DNA of 6,332 nt from Sedimentisphaerales bacterium. Lineage in GTDB: Bacteria > Planctomycetota > Phycisphaerae > Sedimentisphaerales > Anaerobacaceae. Under the pieces are notes generated by a model. That model was not told the origin of the DNA and did not search any database. It saw only the letters and a list, made by a program, of their open reading frames with translations. Position 1 is the first letter of the stretch. Each line of letters starts with the position of its first letter. The position numbers and the translations under genes are program-made. This document shows positions 3,960 to 6,332 of this stretch, one piece after another. The stretch is taken from contig JAFGTU010000307.1 of NCBI GenBank assembly GCA_016933985.1, positions 1 through 6,332 of the forward strand, read 5' to 3'.

Positions 3960-6218
3960 ATGAGTTGGTTAAGCGGTTCAAGTAATTGGCGGGGAATGGC
4001 TGTTCTTTTGGTGGTGCTGGTAGGAACACTTAGTTCACAGGGTAAGGTCATCTATGTCGATGCCAATGCTCCAGGGGCAGATGATGGAACAAGCTGGGAG
4101 AATGCTTACAACTTCCTTCAAGATGCACTCGCTGATGCTAATTCGTCGGAGAATCCGGTGGAGATTCGTGTGGCTCAGGGAACCTACAAGCCTGATCAAG
4201 GGAGTGGAGTCACGCCAGGTGATCGTGCAGTATCTTTCCAATTGAAAAGTGGCGCATCAATCTTAGGAGGATATGCGGGGAATAGCGGAGCCAATCCTGA
4301 TGAGAGAAATGTGAGCGAATATCAGACAGTCTTGAGCGGTGATTTGGCGGCAAATGATTTAGCTGTTGCAAATGCCGCCGATCTGCTGACTGAGCCTACA
4401 AGAGAAGACAATGCCTTTCACGTCATATACGGTTTTGCTCTGAGCGAAAATACTGTATTGGATGGAGTGTATGTTATTTCGGGAAATGCCAATGGACAAT
4501 ATTCAAATGCGTGGGGTGGAGGTATTTCATTAAAAGAAAGCAGCCCTACCATCATAGATTGTGTGATTACCGGCAATACCGGCAAAGAGGGCAATGGTAT
4601 AACATGTGATGTCCAGAGCAGCCCAAGGATTGAGAAATGCGTAATCTCTCACAACTCTGCATTATGGATTGCAGGAGGCATAAACTGTTGGTGGAGCAGT
4701 AACCCGATTCTAATTGAATGCGAGATCCTTGACAACTGGACAAACGGTGACGGTGCAGGCATGTACAACGCTGAAAACAGTTGCCCTATCATACAAGATA
4801 CAATATTTGAGCGAAATACTGCCATGCGTGATGGAGGAGGCATGTTCAACCAGTCCAGTAGTCCACAAGTTCTCAACTGTGCCTTTATTCGCAACTCGGC
4901 TCAAAATGGTGGTGGGATGATTGTAGATTCTGGTATGCCGACTTTGGCGGATTGCATCTTCAGGGATAATTTGGCGACGTGGGAAGGAGGGGGCTTGGCT
5001 AACCAAGAAGGAAGTTGCCCTGAAATTACGAATTGCATCTTCGAGGGAAGCGTTGCATACAGCGGGGGAGGGATGGCAAACGTGGGTGGCAGCAGCCCAA
5101 TATTGAATGGATGCGTTTTCAGGGATAACGTTGGGTATGGTGGAGGAGGTGGGGGGATGTTTAATCGAGCTGATAGCCACCCCAGACTGGTCGGATGTGA
5201 TTTCACAGGTAATACAGGTTGGGGTTATTATGGAGGTGGAATGGTAAATGTGTACAGTAGCTCCGAAGCGACCAACTGCACATTCATTCACAATTCCACC
5301 GATTGGAACGGTGGTGGGGCGGCTTGTATCGAGGACAGCAGCTCTGTCTTCGTAGGGTGTCTATTTGAGGAAAACGAGGCTCCGAGAGCATTAGGATATG
5401 GCGGGCTTGGCTTCGGCGGAGGTCTATTTTCTGTCGCGGCAGGCGCTCTCTCAGTGAGCAATCTGCTATTGTCGGATTGTGTTTTCAGGAGAAACTATGC
5501 TTCTAACAGCGGCGGAGGAATATCCGGCAATAACAGCAGTCTCACCGTGAATGGTTGCATTTTTGAAGGCAACCGTTCCTCAGCTTACGGAGGTGGTGTT
5601 CTGTGCATGGGTGTTAAGAACAATTCTGTATTTAGTGATTGCACGTTTGTCGGAAACTCTGCCATTGAGGGCAACGCTTTTGCATCGTATTCCAATCCCA
5701 AGATAGTTCTGCAAAACAGCGTTCTATGGAATGGAAAGCAAGCTTTGCAGGACCTTGATAGCACTACAATCTTGTCTGTGAATTATAGTGTCGTTCCGGG
5801 CGGATGGCCAGGCACTGGCAACATCGACACAGATCCTTGCTTTGCCGATCCGGGGTACTGGGACCCTAATGAAACTCCTGCCGATGCGAATGATGACATA
5901 TGGGTCACCGGCGACTACCACCTGAAATCCCAAGCAGGCAGGTACGACCCCAATACCCAAACATGGATCTACGATGATGTTACCAGCCCCTGCATCGATG
6001 CTGGCGATCCTATGTCTCCTATTGGAGCAGAACCTTTCCCCAACGGAGGCATTATCAACATGGGGGCCTACGGAGGAACATCAAAAGCAAGTAAGTCCCA
6101 CTTTGGAACTACCCCCTGTGAGATCATAATGGCAGGAGATATCAACGGAGATTGTGAGGTGAACTTCCTCGACTTCTGCATAATGGCTCTGCACTGGTGT
6201 GAGGATAACAATCCCTAA
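3960..6218 (+). CDS. Secreted right-handed beta-helix protein with C-terminal dockerin-like motif
   Basis: This 752-aa protein is probably exported and extracellular or cell-surface; its function is unknown. Residues 1-28 form a signal peptide (Arg11, then a hydrophobic stretch 13-24). Residues 29-60 carry KVIYVDANAPG and DDGTSWENAYNFLQDAL, the usual opening of this type of beta-helix protein. From about 186 to 592 come 14-15 turns of about 24-28 residues, each with GGG[MI], SSP and C-x-[FI]-x-x-N, reminiscent of the GGA[ILV]/FxxN repeats of chlamydial polymorphic membrane proteins. Residues 593-710 form a cap with CIDAGDP (678-684) and NMGAYGGT (700-707). The end carries one dockerin-type calcium loop, D727-x-N729-x-D731...D738, followed by FCIMALHWC. 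Classical type I dockerins have two such loops. I see no polysaccharide lyase active-site motif and no C-terminal membrane anchor. The gene has its own promoter, leader and ribosome binding site, and its base composition is more AT-rich than that of der. A structural, adhesive or carbohydrate-binding role is inference. Confidence 0.85.
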   Translation: MSWLSGSSNWRGMAVLLVVLVGTLSSQGKVIYVDANAPGADDGTSWENAYNFLQDALADANSSENPVEIRVAQGTYKPDQGSGVTPGDRAVSFQLKSGASILGGYAGNSGANPDERNVSEYQTVLSGDLAANDLAVANAADLLTEPTREDNAFHVIYGFALSENTVLDGVYVISGNANGQYSNAWGGGISLKESSPTIIDCVITGNTGKEGNGITCDVQSSPRIEKCVISHNSALWIAGGINCWWSSNPILIECEILDNWTNGDGAGMYNAENSCPIIQDTIFERNTAMRDGGGMFNQSSSPQVLNCAFIRNSAQNGGGMIVDSGMPTLADCIFRDNLATWEGGGLANQEGSCPEITNCIFEGSVAYSGGGMANVGGSSPILNGCVFRDNVGYGGGGGGMFNRADSHPRLVGCDFTGNTGWGYYGGGMVNVYSSSEATNCTFIHNSTDWNGGGAACIEDSSSVFVGCLFEENEAPRALGYGGLGFGGGLFSVAAGALSVSNLLLSDCVFRRNYASNSGGGISGNNSSLTVNGCIFEGNRSSAYGGGVLCMGVKNNSVFSDCTFVGNSAIEGNAFASYSNPKIVLQNSVLWNGKQALQDLDSTTILSVNYSVVPGGWPGTGNIDTDPCFADPGYWDPNETPADANDDIWVTGDYHLKSQAGRYDPNTQTWIYDDVTSPCIDAGDPMSPIGAEPFPNGGIINMGAYGGTSKASKSHFGTTPCEIIMAGDINGDCEVNFLDFCIMALHWCEDNNP
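4515..5735 (+). repeat. Coding tandem repeat: about 14-15 beta-helix turns
   Basis: Degenerate repeats of about 72-84 bases encode successive turns. Protein units include DCVITGN, KCVISHN, ECEILDN, NCAFIRN, DCIFRDN, GCVFRDN, GCDFTGN, NCTFIHN, DCVFRRN, GCIFEGN and DCTFVGN, each preceded by a GG-rich segment. Some units also remain similar in DNA, such as TTCAGGGATAA at about 4959 and 5119, which suggests some relatively recent duplication or gene conversion. Spacing is irregular near 5371-5430, where an extra Gly-rich insertion (ALGYGGLGFGGG) widens one turn. Confidence 0.8.
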
Positions 6219-6297
6219 AGAGTCACCTTCGTCGACCTGTGGCATAGTAGCCGAGCATTAGATGAACGACCAATAACCCCCCACGCCCCAGACGTTG

Positions 6298-6332
6298 AAA
6301 GGAAATGCTATGTCGGACATCTCTCGCAGGGC
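6298..6332 (+). CDS. Possible start of a downstream gene, cut by the window edge
   Basis: AAAGGA (6298-6303) lies 6 bases before ATG 6310, and the frame reads MSDISRR to the edge. Only seven complete codons are visible, so no product can be named. A competing ATG at 6305 is too close to the ribosome binding site. The 91-base gap after the beta-helix stop has no clear terminator or promoter, so read-through is possible. Confidence 0.35.

Noticed and set aside
4710..5291. 193-codon minus-strand open frame opposite the beta-helix repeats
   Set aside because: It mirrors the repetitive coding sequence on the other strand, has no recognisable domain, and the sense frame shows consistent structural motifs throughout.
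4515..5735. Repeated DNA considered as a CRISPR array or satellite
   Set aside because: The periodicity is in frame, degenerate, and encodes beta-helix turns within one continuous gene. There are no identical repeats separated by unique spacers.

Overview
The window most likely comes from an uncultured planctomycete, probably of the class Phycisphaerae. The main evidence is the last gene. It is a secreted right-handed beta-helix protein that opens with a YVDANAPG...DDGTSW motif, closes with CIDAGDP...NMGAYGGT, and ends in a single dockerin-like calcium loop (GDINGDCEVNFLDF). From memory, this combination is characteristic of planctomycete secreted proteins. The assignment rests on protein style only; no rRNA or phylogenetic marker was tested.

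Layout, all on the + strand. At 1-218 there is an edge region with no assignable gene. It holds a plausible extended -10 promoter (110-138) and the ribosome binding site of the first gene. At 219-2165 lies a secreted protein with two metallo-beta-lactamase (MBL) folds: the first has lost its metal ligands, the second keeps them, and an Ig-like C-terminus follows. One base after its stop comes der (2167-3504), the double-GTPase ribosome assembly factor EngA/Der, complete at 445 aa. The two genes almost certainly share a transcript, which probably ends at the hairpin and T-rich tract at 3611-3638.

The 455-base gap 3505-3959 holds this terminator, a copy of a widespread intergenic repeat (3693-3719), a near-consensus sigma70-type promoter (3809-3837) and a transcribed leader with a strong hairpin (3856-3882). 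That promoter drives the 752-aa beta-helix protein (3960-6218), which has about 14-15 turns and one cysteine per turn at an equivalent position in nearly all of them. A new gene may start at 6310 and run off the right edge.

The two halves look like separate transcription units with different composition: the MBL-der pair is visibly GC-rich with GC-ending codons, while the beta-helix gene is more AT-rich with relaxed codon use. No functional link between the units is evident. I found no CRISPR array, tRNA, rRNA, transposase or convincing new multi-gene system. The most unusual items are the secreted tandem MBL protein coupled to der, the structured leader, and the cysteine-ladder beta-helix with half a dockerin.
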